Source of the DNA: [Candidatus Thermochlorobacteriaceae] bacterium GBChlB
GTDB taxonomy: Bacteria; Bacteroidota; Chlorobiia; Chlorobiales; Thermochlorobacteraceae
Direction of reading: 5' to 3'
NCBI GenBank assembly: GCA_000724175.1
Contig: JPGV01000037.1
Location: 1 to 64,000, forward strand
DNA: 64,000 bases
Of this stretch, positions 44,514 through 52,086 are shown in pieces. Both the position numbers and the translations under genes were made by a program. The notes beneath the pieces were generated by a model. The model worked only from the letters and a program-made list of their open reading frames with translations, ran no database searches and was not told the DNA's origin. Numbering within the stretch: position 1 is the first letter of the stretch; each line of letters begins with the position of its first letter.

Positions 44514-45703
44514 GCTTTTTGCGGGTTTAACGACCTCTGCTGCAGAGATAACAACAGCTTTGCTTGTGCATACACTTGCTCCACTGAGACGCCATTAATA
44601 CACTCCATCGTTTTGCACCCGTTGGTTCTGTAACATGGCGCGCACCATACCGGATGTGTCAATGCCACGCCATTGCCATGCATCGGTTTCCACCAGTGCG
44701 GATTTTGAATGCCGGTATAGAGCGTTACGCTTGGCGTGCCAACAGCGTCGGCAATGTGTGTGCTGACGGAATCGACGCCGATAAGCAGCTCTGCATGTTC
44801 TATCACGCCGATGAACTCGCGCCAGCTTAGTTGGTTGCATAGATTAACGCTTCCGGGAAGGTCTTTTGTTACCGATTGAATTTTCTTTTCATCGGCGCTG
44901 CCCGAGCCAGTGAAGACAACCGTATAGCCATCGCCAATGAGCCTTGCAGCAAGTTGCTTCCAGCTGTCGAGCAACCAGTTTTTTTTATGATGTCCTGCGC
45001 CGATGTGTAGCACAATGCAGTGCTCGATTGCCCTGCCGCGCGGCGGGCTCTCGCCGTGCAGAATGACCTGTCGTTTTTCAACATGCTCGGCTGTAAAATT
45101 TGGCAAGCACTTCAGCAGCTGGAAGTGATACTCCAAGACGTGCGCGTCGCGCATTGCCCAATCCATCGGGTGCGTGTATAAGTTGCCGAAACCGCCGCTC
45201 GTATAGCCAATTCTAACCGGGATGCGGGCTTGATGCAGCCATAGCGCCACATTCGGGAAAAACGGATACACATCGATTGCCGCGTCATACCCGATGGCGC
45301 GCATCTCCGCCAGTGCTGCACAAGCCGTAGATTGATAACGACGATATTTTTCAAGCAACGACATCTTTGCGCGGTTTTGCTTCCAATGATCAATGATGTG
45401 AACAAAGGATACAAGCGGATTCGCTTTGACAATGTGAGCCGCCCAACTCCCGACCACGCATCCAATCTCCATGTCAGGATTATAGGCTTTTAACGATGTA
45501 AACAGACCTGTCATTATCAGCACATCGCCCAAGTGCGCGGAGTTCGCCAGCAATAGGCGCTTTGGTGTTGGGATTTCTGTCGCGGCTCGACGAGGGAATC
45601 GCATGCTCACATAGGCATCTGCGGCATACAAAGCACCACGCAACAGCGGATTTGCTGCCAGATATTTTCCGTTGAGCGGCGACGGATTCGGTGTTGCCGA
45701 CAT
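44510..45703 (-). CDS. Glycosyltransferase family 9 (heptosyltransferase-like)
   Basis: 397 residues. N-terminal domain PKRLLLANSAHLGDVLIMTGLFTSLKAYNPDMEIGCVVG; C-terminal donor domain with VLHIGAGHHKKNW, VVFTGSGSADEKK, LLIGVDSVSTHIADAVGTPSVTLYTG, and a Cys-rich tail CAPCYRTNGCKTMECINGVSVEQV that is typical of this family in Bacteroidota. Acts in the LPS core or O-chain. First gene of the minus-strand operon leading to the PorU-like protease. Confidence 0.9.
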   Translation of the reverse strand: MSATPNPSPLNGKYLAANPLLRGALYAADAYVSMRFPRRAATEIPTPKRLLLANSAHLGDVLIMTGLFTSLKAYNPDMEIGCVVGSWAAHIVKANPLVSFVHIIDHWKQNRAKMSLLEKYRRYQSTACAALAEMRAIGYDAAIDVYPFFPNVALWLHQARIPVRIGYTSGGFGNLYTHPMDWAMRDAHVLEYHFQLLKCLPNFTAEHVEKRQVILHGESPPRGRAIEHCIVLHIGAGHHKKNWLLDSWKQLAARLIGDGYTVVFTGSGSADEKKIQSVTKDLPGSVNLCNQLSWREFIGVIEHAELLIGVDSVSTHIADAVGTPSVTLYTGIQNPHWWKPMHGNGVALTHPVWCAPCYRTNGCKTMECINGVSVEQVYAQAKLLLSLQQRSLNPQKA

Positions 45704-45905
45704 GGTTACAGCGACTTCAATTCAGTAGGATTTGCGCAGCGAAATTAAATCTTCAGCAGATATTTCAAGAACAGGAAAAGACCATCATGCGCCCCACGTA
45801 CAAGCAATCAGAGCGCCCGCGTATCGATTAGCAGCGGTTATCGCTGCGCTGAGCGATTGAACTCACCTGGTCTGTCGTCGCTCGTAACGCTTACGCCGCC
45901 GCGCT
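45704..45905. other. Intergenic region with a short hairpin
   Basis: 202 bases between the transporter end and the GT9 start. GCAGCG (45831-45836) and CGCTGC (45842-45847) form a perfect 6-base stem without a T run. Upstream of the operon a promoter is expected but I see no good match. Confidence 0.4.
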
Positions 45906-47555
45906 TTACCGAGATAAGAACATCACTAAGACTTGCGCCAAGATGATTTTCGTAATCGTTACAAGCGGGAAGACGGTCGTATAGCCGTTGTTGGGCATAT
46001 CGTTACCGGTTTGTTCGTTAGCAAATGCAAGCGCAGCCGGTTGTGTCTGAATGCCAGATAAGACGCCGATGAGCCGCCCCATCGGAATGTGTAAGAGCTT
46101 GTAGCCAATAGCGAGAATGCCAAATGCGGAGAAGGCGGTCGTCATTGCGCCCGATAAGAAAATGAACAAACTGCTCGGCTCCGAAAGCTGCGAGGCAAAC
46201 GCATAGCCGGAGCGCGTGCCGACGCCTGCCAGAAACATCACCAGCCCGATTTGTCGCAACGTTAGGTTGGCGCTGTATGGAATGTTCCAAACGATGTTGC
46301 CCGACCGTCCTAACGCGCCAAGCACCAACCCCACAATCAACGGTCCGCCCGCGAAGCCCAACTTAAACGAGCCGCCGCCCGGAAGCGGCACAGGAATGAG
46401 TCCTAATGCCAACCCCAGCGCAATCCCAACGCCGAGCGAAATGACATCGACCTCGCTGAGCGCTTTGTAAGAATCGCCGAAGAATTTGCTCACTTCTTCC
46501 ATTCGGTCTTTCGGCGCCACGACGCGCACACGGTCGCCAAGCAACAGTTTCGTGTTGCTGTCGGGAATGAAATCGTGGTCGCCTCGCCGCACTCTGGCAA
46601 TACGCGCTTCGAAGTTGGCACGCAGTTGCAGCTCAGAAAGCGGCTTGCCAATGATTTGAGCATTGGAGACGAACACTCGCCGAAAGTCAAGATTGCTTCG
46701 GTCGTCCTCCAACGGGCGTGGGGCGATTTCTCCCAGAAAGGCAGCGGCTTTATGCGCGTCATCATGCTCGCCAATGAGGTTTATCAAATCGCCCGTTTGC
46801 AGTGTAATGCCATCGTGCGCCAGCGACAGAGCATCCTGATGTTTCCAGCGTATGAAGCGCACATTGAGCGCGTGTTTTCGTCGCAGGTCGCCCAGCGGCA
46901 GCTCAAGCGCATCGGGGTTAGTTATTTTGACCGTTAGCGTAACAAGTTTTTCATCGCCGCCTTGACTAAGTTGAGTGGCCTCGAGCTTATAATCAATCTT
47001 CCAGGCGCGTTGCATCACGTAAATGGCGCCGATGACTGCAATCACCCCCATTGGATAACACAGCGAGTAGGCAATGACGGGTTCAGAGAGCAGCGTGGCG
47101 TGAAGATGTTGCGGCGCAGTGTCTTTGAGATATTGAATGACATTGGCAAGTGCGGGCGTGTTGGTCATGCTGCCCGTAAAGACGCCTGCCGTTTGCGCCG
47201 CCGAAAGCGAAAACAACGAACTTATCACCGCCGCCACGAGCGCCACGGCGACGAGCATCGAGACGGCAAAGATGTTTTCACGTAAGCCGTCTTGTTTGAG
47301 CGACGACAGAAAATTCGGTCCCGCTGTCAGACCAATCGTATAAACAAACAACACCAGCCCGAACAGATGACAAAATTCCGGCAGTTTAATGTCCTTATCC
47401 AGCGACCCAACGGCGAGTCCCATAAACAGCACCGCCGCCACGCCAAGGCTAAATCCCTTGATGTTCACTCGACCGATGAAATAGCCGCCGCCAGCGACGA
47501 CAAACAGCAACAGCACCGTGTTTTCGGAGAGCAGATGAACAACTGCATCTTTCAT
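45906..47555 (-). CDS. AspT/YidE/YbjL-family transporter with TrkA-C domains
   Basis: 549 residues. Two membrane halves with the duplicated AspT-type signature (FVYTIGLTAGPNFLSSLKQDGLR; GSMTNTPALANVI, and in the second half MFLAGVGTRSGYAFASQL; GIQTQPAALAFANEQTGNDMPNNGYTTVFPL) flank two TrkA-C (RCK_C) domains (about 195-275 and 285-365). This is the aspartate:alanine-exchanger superfamily; E. coli YidE and YbjL are similar. Substrate unknown; the RCK_C domains suggest ligand gating. Confidence 0.88.
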   Translation of the reverse strand: MKDAVVHLLSENTVLLLFVVAGGGYFIGRVNIKGFSLGVAAVLFMGLAVGSLDKDIKLPEFCHLFGLVLFVYTIGLTAGPNFLSSLKQDGLRENIFAVSMLVAVALVAAVISSLFSLSAAQTAGVFTGSMTNTPALANVIQYLKDTAPQHLHATLLSEPVIAYSLCYPMGVIAVIGAIYVMQRAWKIDYKLEATQLSQGGDEKLVTLTVKITNPDALELPLGDLRRKHALNVRFIRWKHQDALSLAHDGITLQTGDLINLIGEHDDAHKAAAFLGEIAPRPLEDDRSNLDFRRVFVSNAQIIGKPLSELQLRANFEARIARVRRGDHDFIPDSNTKLLLGDRVRVVAPKDRMEEVSKFFGDSYKALSEVDVISLGVGIALGLALGLIPVPLPGGGSFKLGFAGGPLIVGLVLGALGRSGNIVWNIPYSANLTLRQIGLVMFLAGVGTRSGYAFASQLSEPSSLFIFLSGAMTTAFSAFGILAIGYKLLHIPMGRLIGVLSGIQTQPAALAFANEQTGNDMPNNGYTTVFPLVTITKIILAQVLVMFLSR

Positions 47556-47596
47556 AAGCGTTGGGTAATGTTACGGTTGAAGAACGGCTCACAAAG

Positions 47597-48466
47597 TTAG
47601 GCAATTTTATTTCGAATCACGCCCAAGCGTTCAATGCGCATCTCGACTGTATCGCCAACGTTGAGGTATGGAAATTGGTCGTTGTCAAGTTCGAACAAGC
47701 ACCCTGTGCCAACCGTGCCGCTTCCAATCACATCGCCCGCATAGAGCCAAGCATTTTTCGATGCGCGTTCAATCATTTCAGCGAATGAAAAATGAATCGA
47801 CTTGAAATTGCCGCCGCCCAGCCGTTTGCCGTTGACGAACACGTCCATTTCCAAGTTCAGGCGGTCATTGGCGAACACATCGGCAAGTTCGTCGTGCGTT
47901 ACAAGTTCGCCGCCCAGCGTTGTCGCAAAGTCTTTGGCTTTCGCCGGACCTAAGCCAACTTTTACCTCGCACATCTGAATATCGCGCGCCGACCAATCGT
48001 TCATAATACAGTAGCCAGCAATGTGGTGCAGCGCGTTCTTGCGCGAAATATCAATCCCGTCTTTGCCAATGACGCAAGCAAGCTCCAATTCGTAATCGAG
48101 CATTGCCGTGTCGCTTGGTTTCTTGACCTCTCCAAACGGCGGGACAATTGCGTGATGATTCGAAAAATAAAACACAGGAAAGTCATACCATTCAGGCGGC
48201 ACATCGAGACCGCGCTTTCGCCGTGCATTTTGGACATGCGCTTCAAAGGCATAAAAATCGCGCAACGACTTCGGGCGCGGCACACAGGCAAGCAGCTCGA
48301 CCTCGTTCAGCGCATACGATTCCGATTTCGTCTCAATTTTTGAAAAATGATTTTGGCAGGTTTCAAGCAGCGTGATGATAGAGTGGAACTGGGTCGGATA
48401 CACCCGCCCGCCCTCGATAACGCCTGCATGCTCTTTGTGATGATGTCGAAAACTGCACAGCCTCAT
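47597..48466 (-). CDS. Fumarylacetoacetate hydrolase-family protein
   Basis: 289 residues. Metal site in DTAMLDYELELACVIGKDG (Asp/Glu/Glu), active-site helix GYCIMNDWSARDIQ, and GGGNFKSIHFSFAEMI, GDVIGSGTVGTGCLFE. In the same neighbourhood as HPPD, it could be the last enzyme of tyrosine degradation (fumarylacetoacetate to fumarate and acetoacetate). Homogentisate dioxygenase is not in the window, and the family also includes other C-C hydrolases. A terminator separates it from tlpA. Confidence 0.85.
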   Translation of the reverse strand: MRLCSFRHHHKEHAGVIEGGRVYPTQFHSIITLLETCQNHFSKIETKSESYALNEVELLACVPRPKSLRDFYAFEAHVQNARRKRGLDVPPEWYDFPVFYFSNHHAIVPPFGEVKKPSDTAMLDYELELACVIGKDGIDISRKNALHHIAGYCIMNDWSARDIQMCEVKVGLGPAKAKDFATTLGGELVTHDELADVFANDRLNLEMDVFVNGKRLGGGNFKSIHFSFAEMIERASKNAWLYAGDVIGSGTVGTGCLFELDNDQFPYLNVGDTVEMRIERLGVIRNKIA

Positions 48467-48497
48467 AAAATCAGGTGTTCACGGGTGGTTTTAACAT

Positions 48498-48533
48498 AAA
48501 AAAAGCGTCCTGATGGTCTCGTCAAGACGCTTT
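48498..48533 (-). terminator. Terminator of the tlpA transcript
   Basis: On the minus strand AAAGCGTC / GACGCTTT (48533-48526 and 48509-48502) forms an 8-base stem with a 16-base loop, followed by a T run. It ends the unit that includes tlpA. Confidence 0.8.
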
Positions 48534-48555
48534 GGATTGCAGCTGTATCAACTGC

Positions 48556-49113
48556 TTAGAGTTTCGCCGTCGCTTTTTTAATCGCGGCTTCGAAGGCCGC
48601 TTTGTCTCTCATGCCGACGAAGACATCGAGAATGTCGCCCGCGCTGTTAATGACAAACGTCGTTGGCACAGCGCCGCGCATTTTTTCAGGAACAAATGCG
48701 GTGTATTTGCCAAAGGTCTCTTCGCCGTCCATCAAAACGGGATAGTTCATGCCAGTTTTGGTCATAAAGTCTTTGACGGCATCAACGCCTTTGCGCTCAT
48801 TGATGGTTATGCCCAAAAAGGTAAATTTCTCGCCGCCGTATTGTTTTTGCAGGTCAATCATGTCGGGAATTTCAGCGCGGCAGGGCGGACACCATGTCCC
48901 CCAAAAATTCAGAATCACTGCCTTGCCTCTGAAGTCCGAGAGTTTCACATCTTTGCCATCGACAGACTTGAGCGTAAAGTCGGGTGCTTTGTTGGTTGCC
49001 ACGGCGATTTCCGTTGTCGCTTCGGTTGCATTGCTCGGCAGATACGTGGCGGCGATTCCCGTTGCCAACATCACGACAAAGAAGCCAATCATCAAAATGC
49101 GGGTCAGTCTCAT
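48556..49113 (-). CDS. TlpA-family thiol-disulfide oxidoreductase
   Basis: 185 residues. An N-terminal membrane anchor (about 5-25) exports a thioredoxin-fold domain with the redox motif WCPPC (Cys75, Cys78; NFWGTWCPPCRAEIPDMI) and cis-Pro in AVPTTFVINSAG. Such proteins reduce periplasmic disulfides, for example in cytochrome c maturation. ATG at 49113 is chosen. It is transcribed from its own promoter at 49173-49203, part of which is inside the hppD-derived repeat. Confidence 0.92.
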   Translation of the reverse strand: MRLTRILMIGFFVVMLATGIAATYLPSNATEATTEIAVATNKAPDFTLKSVDGKDVKLSDFRGKAVILNFWGTWCPPCRAEIPDMIDLQKQYGGEKFTFLGITINERKGVDAVKDFMTKTGMNYPVLMDGEETFGKYTAFVPEKMRGAVPTTFVINSAGDILDVFVGMRDKAAFEAAIKKATAKL

Positions 49114-49172
49114 CTGAAAAATAGTTGGTGTTTGAAAAAATTTCGTTTTGCATTCTACGATGTGCGCCAGCG

Positions 49173-49203
49173 CAAAGTTATCACGACTGGCCGACACTAC
49201 AAA
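49173..49203 (-). promoter_or_regulatory. tlpA promoter, overlapping the 43-base repeat
   Basis: On the minus strand TTTG (49203-49200), exactly 19 bases, then TAACTTTG (49180-49173): a perfect Bacteroidota consensus. The TTTG box lies inside the 43-base repeat. The other repeat copy is followed by different DNA with no TAnnTTTG, so only this copy makes a promoter. Confidence 0.75.
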
Positions 49204-49409
49204 TTTCCGCGCAAGGCTTGGTCGCGTTCAATCGCTTGAACAAGTGAAAACTCCTCCGCGCTGAACTTTTCGCGCGAGACAGCTTTGACACCCATTGCTA
49301 CACAGCACTTTCGCATATCTTCGGCGAGGCGATGAACATCGTAGTCGAATTTTTCAGCATACTCTGCGCTCCGCTTTTTGAGATCACCTACAATCATATC
49401 TGTCCACAT
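49197..49409 (-). CDS. Small partner protein of the VapC-like toxin; C-terminus copied from HPPD
   Basis: 70 residues from ATG 49409, chosen because AAGGAGGA lies 4 bases upstream inside the toxin's last codons; an earlier ATG at 49424 lacks this. The first 45 residues (MWTDMIVGDLKKRSAEYAEKFDYDVHRLAEDMRK) resemble the short WTDPIVEEVR-type proteins encoded with this PIN family and probably act as antitoxin. The last 13 residues, QAIERDQALRGNL, are identical to the HPPD C-terminus because both come from a 43-base repeat. The stop is TAG here, TAA in hppD. Confidence 0.75.
   Translation of the reverse strand: MWTDMIVGDLKKRSAEYAEKFDYDVHRLAEDMRKCCVAMGVKAVSREKFSAEEFSLVQAIERDQALRGNL
49198..49240. 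repeat. 43-base direct repeat, tlpA-proximal copy
   Basis: Identical over 43 bases to 49931-49973. It encodes the end of the small partner protein and contains the -33 box of the tlpA promoter. Sequences diverge immediately on both sides. Confidence 0.97.
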
Positions 49410-49410
49410 T

Positions 49411-49890
49411 TTATCCTCCTTCAAGTTCTTCTGGCGTGCAAATAACAGGACAACTATACCCTGCCGATGTTAAAAATTTTTCAATCTTTGGTCGCGTTAT
49501 CGCATTTGCAATATGCTTGCAATTCCAAGTGAGCAAGTAATCCATTTCTTGAACAACGGCGGTCGCAATATGAATTGCATCGGTCACAGCCTGACGAGGC
49601 AGGTAGTTTGCTTCAAGCAGGCGCATTGCTAATGTTTCAGCACGCGCGTCTGAAAACAATACCGAAATTCCCTGAATTTTATTCAGCCGTTCAGCCGATA
49701 ATACTGAGTCGCCCAAACTGATTTCAGCAATCACCGTATCAGACACGAAGAGTTGATAATTCGACCGTTTGGTCTCCCACCATTCCGCCGTGTATTGTTG
49801 CTTTGCTGCCGTGATAAGGTCGCGGCTTGGTTTAGACGCCAAGTATCCAATGATGCTTGACTCGATATACACTGCGGGCTTCACTGACAC
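49411..49890 (-). CDS. VapC-like PIN-domain toxin
   Basis: 159 residues. PIN features: KPAVYIESSIIGYLASKPSRD at the N-terminus (first acidic residue is Glu), VSDTVIAEISLGD, LPRQAVTDAIHIATAVVQEMDYLLTWNCKHIANAITR. The family is usually a type II toxin ribonuclease. GTG codons at 49890 or 49884 are the possible starts; the latter has AGCAGG at suitable distance. It precedes its partner by one base. The 39 bases between it and hppD show no promoter, so it may be read from the hppD transcript. Confidence 0.85.
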   Translation of the reverse strand: MSVKPAVYIESSIIGYLASKPSRDLITAAKQQYTAEWWETKRSNYQLFVSDTVIAEISLGDSVLSAERLNKIQGISVLFSDARAETLAMRLLEANYLPRQAVTDAIHIATAVVQEMDYLLTWNCKHIANAITRPKIEKFLTSAGYSCPVICTPEELEGG

Positions 49891-49929
49891 CTGCTTGACT
49901 GACGTGTTTGGCGTATGCCCTCTTGCCGC

Positions 49930-51036
49930 TTACAAATTTCCGCGCAAGGCTTGGTCGCGTTCAATCGCTTGAAAGAGCGCTTTGAAATTGCCTTTGCCGA
50001 AACTCTTTGAGCCGCGCCGCTGAATCACCTCGTAGAACAAGGTAGGGCGGTCTTCAACGGGCTTCGTGAAAATTTGCAGCATATAGCCGTGTTCGTCTTT
50101 ATCGACCAAGATGTTTTCTTTTTTCAGTTCCTCCATCGGCTCGCGCAGTTCAGGCACGCGCTCCGTGAGCGTGTCATAATAAGCCTCTGGCACGCTGATA
50201 AACTCCGCGCCGCGCGCGCGCAAGTCGCCGACAGTTTTGATGATGTCATCGGTCAGCAGCGCAATGTGTTGCACACCCGCGCCCTCGTAGAATTGAATAT
50301 ACTCTTCAATTTGTGATTTCTTTTTGCCGTGCGCAGGTTCGTTTATCGGCATCTTGATGCGCTCGGTCGGGTTCGACATAACTTTGGAACGCAGCGCCGA
50401 ATACTCGGTTGAAATATCCTTGTCGTCAAAATTTTGGAATTGGTGGAAGCCGAACACCGTTTCGTAAAATTTCACCCACAGTTCCATTTCATTCCAACCG
50501 ACATTGCCAACGATGTGGTCAATCGCCCGTAAGCCTAAATTATACGAGGCTTTTCCGTTGGTCGAGGCTTTCTCGACAAAGCCGGGCAGAAATATGCCGT
50601 TGTAATTTTTTCGCTCAACGAAGGAGTGAATCGTATCGCCGTAAGTTCGAATGCCCGCTTTGACGACAACGCCATGCTCGTCGCGCAGTTCAATGGGTTC
50701 GTAAGCGCTCGTGGCACCGCGCTCAATCGCCGTTTGGTATGCCGCGCGTGCGTCGTCGGTTTCAAACGCAACATCTTTAACGCCGTCGCCGTGCTTTTGA
50801 ATATGTGCAGCAATCTCGCTCGATGAAGAAAGCGGCGAAGTTAAGATGAAACAAATTTTGCCCTGTTGGACAAGGTAACTGGCACAATCGCGCTTGCCCG
50901 TTTCAGGACCTTGATACGCTTTGATGTCAAACCCCAAAACAGCGCGGTAGTAGTGTGCTGCTTGTTTAGCGTTGCCGACATAAAACTCGACATAATCAAA
51001 ATCGCGGACGGGTAAAGCCTTTGACGTGATGCTCAT
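49930..51036 (-). CDS. hppD: 4-hydroxyphenylpyruvate dioxygenase
   Basis: 368 residues; converts 4-hydroxyphenylpyruvate and O2 to homogentisate in tyrosine breakdown (or toward tocopherol/plastoquinone-type quinones). Two vicinal-oxygen-chelate halves; Fe(II) ligands are His about 174 (RAIDHIVGN), His about 256 (GVQHIALLTDD) and Glu about 335 (LFYEVIQRRG). The C-terminus FGKGNFKALFQAIERDQALRGNL is the normal family ending, so the 43-base repeat is native here. The enzyme needs oxygen, which argues for an aerobic organism. Own promoter at 51078-51108. Confidence 0.97.
   Translation of the reverse strand: MSITSKALPVRDFDYVEFYVGNAKQAAHYYRAVLGFDIKAYQGPETGKRDCASYLVQQGKICFILTSPLSSSSEIAAHIQKHGDGVKDVAFETDDARAAYQTAIERGATSAYEPIELRDEHGVVVKAGIRTYGDTIHSFVERKNYNGIFLPGFVEKASTNGKASYNLGLRAIDHIVGNVGWNEMELWVKFYETVFGFHQFQNFDDKDISTEYSALRSKVMSNPTERIKMPINEPAHGKKKSQIEEYIQFYEGAGVQHIALLTDDIIKTVGDLRARGAEFISVPEAYYDTLTERVPELREPMEELKKENILVDKDEHGYMLQIFTKPVEDRPTLFYEVIQRRGSKSFGKGNFKALFQAIERDQALRGNL
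49931..49973. repeat. 43-base direct repeat, hppD copy
   Basis: Second copy of 49198-49240, forming the last codons of hppD. The distance between copies is 733 bases and holds only the toxin and its partner. Confidence 0.97.
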
Positions 51037-51077
51037 AATGGTTCTCGATGCGTTGAACGAACTGACTGTGTGGCGCG

Positions 51078-51108
51078 TGAAATTAGGAAAAGTTGCGCAA
51101 CGAACAAA
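51078..51108 (-). promoter_or_regulatory. hppD promoter
   Basis: On the minus strand TTTG (51108-51105), exactly 19 bases, then TAATTTCA (51085-51078), a good match to TTTG-N19-TAnnTTTG. The start codon is 42 bases downstream. Confidence 0.6.
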
Positions 51109-51114
51109 CGCCGG

Positions 51115-51675
51115 CTACGGCGCATAGGTGAAGTTCGTTTCAAGTTCACGCAAACGTTTGCCGTTTTTGTCTTTTTCAGAAAGCAGGAACGGCACACCAA
51201 TGTCGTGCCAAACAATGCCCACATCGGCGTCATTGTAGACCAGACATCGGTCGTGCTGCGGTGAATAGACGTGCGTTACTTTGTAGGTAAATTCCGCCTC
51301 GTCGGAGAGTGTCAGAAACCCGTGAGCGAACCCAGCGGGAATCCAAAGCATCTTTTTGTTTTGGGCAGAGAGAACTTCGCTGTGCCACTTGCCAAAGGTC
51401 GGCGACCCTATGCGAATATCGACGCACACATCCAGCACCTCGCCGTAAGCCACGCGTACCAATTTGCCTTGCGCGGCTGGTTCTATTTGGTAGTGCAACC
51501 CACGCAGCACCCCTTTGACAGAACGGCTGACATTGTCTTGCACAAACGCGGCCTCGATGCCAAGTTTTTGAAACACATGGATGTTGTAGCTCTCGTAAAA
51601 AAAGCCGCGCTCGTCCGAAAAAACTTTTGGGTCGAGTAACAGCAAGCCCCGAAGCGGCGTTGGCGTAGCGGTCAT
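51115..51675 (-). CDS. rfbC: dTDP-4-dehydrorhamnose 3,5-epimerase
   Basis: 186 residues, cupin-like; third step of dTDP-rhamnose synthesis for surface polysaccharide. Motifs: FYESYNIHVFQKLGIEAAFVQDNVSRSVKGVLRGLHYQ (catalytic His), KLVRVAYGEVLDVCVDIR, WIPAGFAHGFLTLSDEAEFTYKVT (catalytic Tyr region). Other rfb genes are not in the window. It overlaps the response-regulator stop by one base. Confidence 0.95.
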   Translation of the reverse strand: MTATPTPLRGLLLLDPKVFSDERGFFYESYNIHVFQKLGIEAAFVQDNVSRSVKGVLRGLHYQIEPAAQGKLVRVAYGEVLDVCVDIRIGSPTFGKWHSEVLSAQNKKMLWIPAGFAHGFLTLSDEAEFTYKVTHVYSPQHDRCLVYNDADVGIVWHDIGVPFLLSEKDKNGKRLRELETNFTYAP

Positions 51676-52061
51676 CAGGAAAGCGCTTGTTTTTTGAGGT
51701 AGAGTTTGATGGCAGTATCAATGGTTCGCAGCAGCCGGTCGAAGTCGAGCGGCTTTGTAAAGAATTGATAAAATAAGCGTTCTTTCAAAAGCGGCTGAAC
51801 GCGGTCGAAATCGACATAGCCCGACATCAACATGATGAAAATGTCTTTGTCAAACTCTCTGATGCGGCGCGAGACTGCTTCGCCGTTCATTTCAGGCATG
51901 ACGTAATCGACCACACAGACTTCAACGACGCCTTTATTTTGCTCAATGAATTTCAGCGCCTCCATCGGATTATTGAACGCGGCGACTTCTAATCCTGAGT
52001 CGCTGATGATTTCTTTAAGTGCGATGAGTGAGTCATCGCTGTCGTCAATAACTACTACCAT
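51675..52061 (-). CDS. Single-domain response regulator (CheY-like)
   Basis: 128 residues, receiver domain only. Acidic pocket DD (6-7), phospho-acceptor Asp52 (CVVDYVMPEMNG), Ser80 (IMLMSGYVD) and Lys103 (FFTKPLD) are all present. No output domain, so it works through protein contact, perhaps with a histidine kinase relay. No kinase gene is nearby. It lies between hemE and rfbC; the reason for the grouping is not clear. Confidence 0.93.
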   Translation of the reverse strand: MVVVIDDSDDSLIALKEIISDSGLEVAAFNNPMEALKFIEQNKGVVEVCVVDYVMPEMNGEAVSRRIREFDKDIFIMLMSGYVDFDRVQPLLKERLFYQFFTKPLDFDRLLRTIDTAIKLYLKKQALS

Positions 52062-52086
52062 AGTCGGTTTTGTGTTTGTTGCTGCC

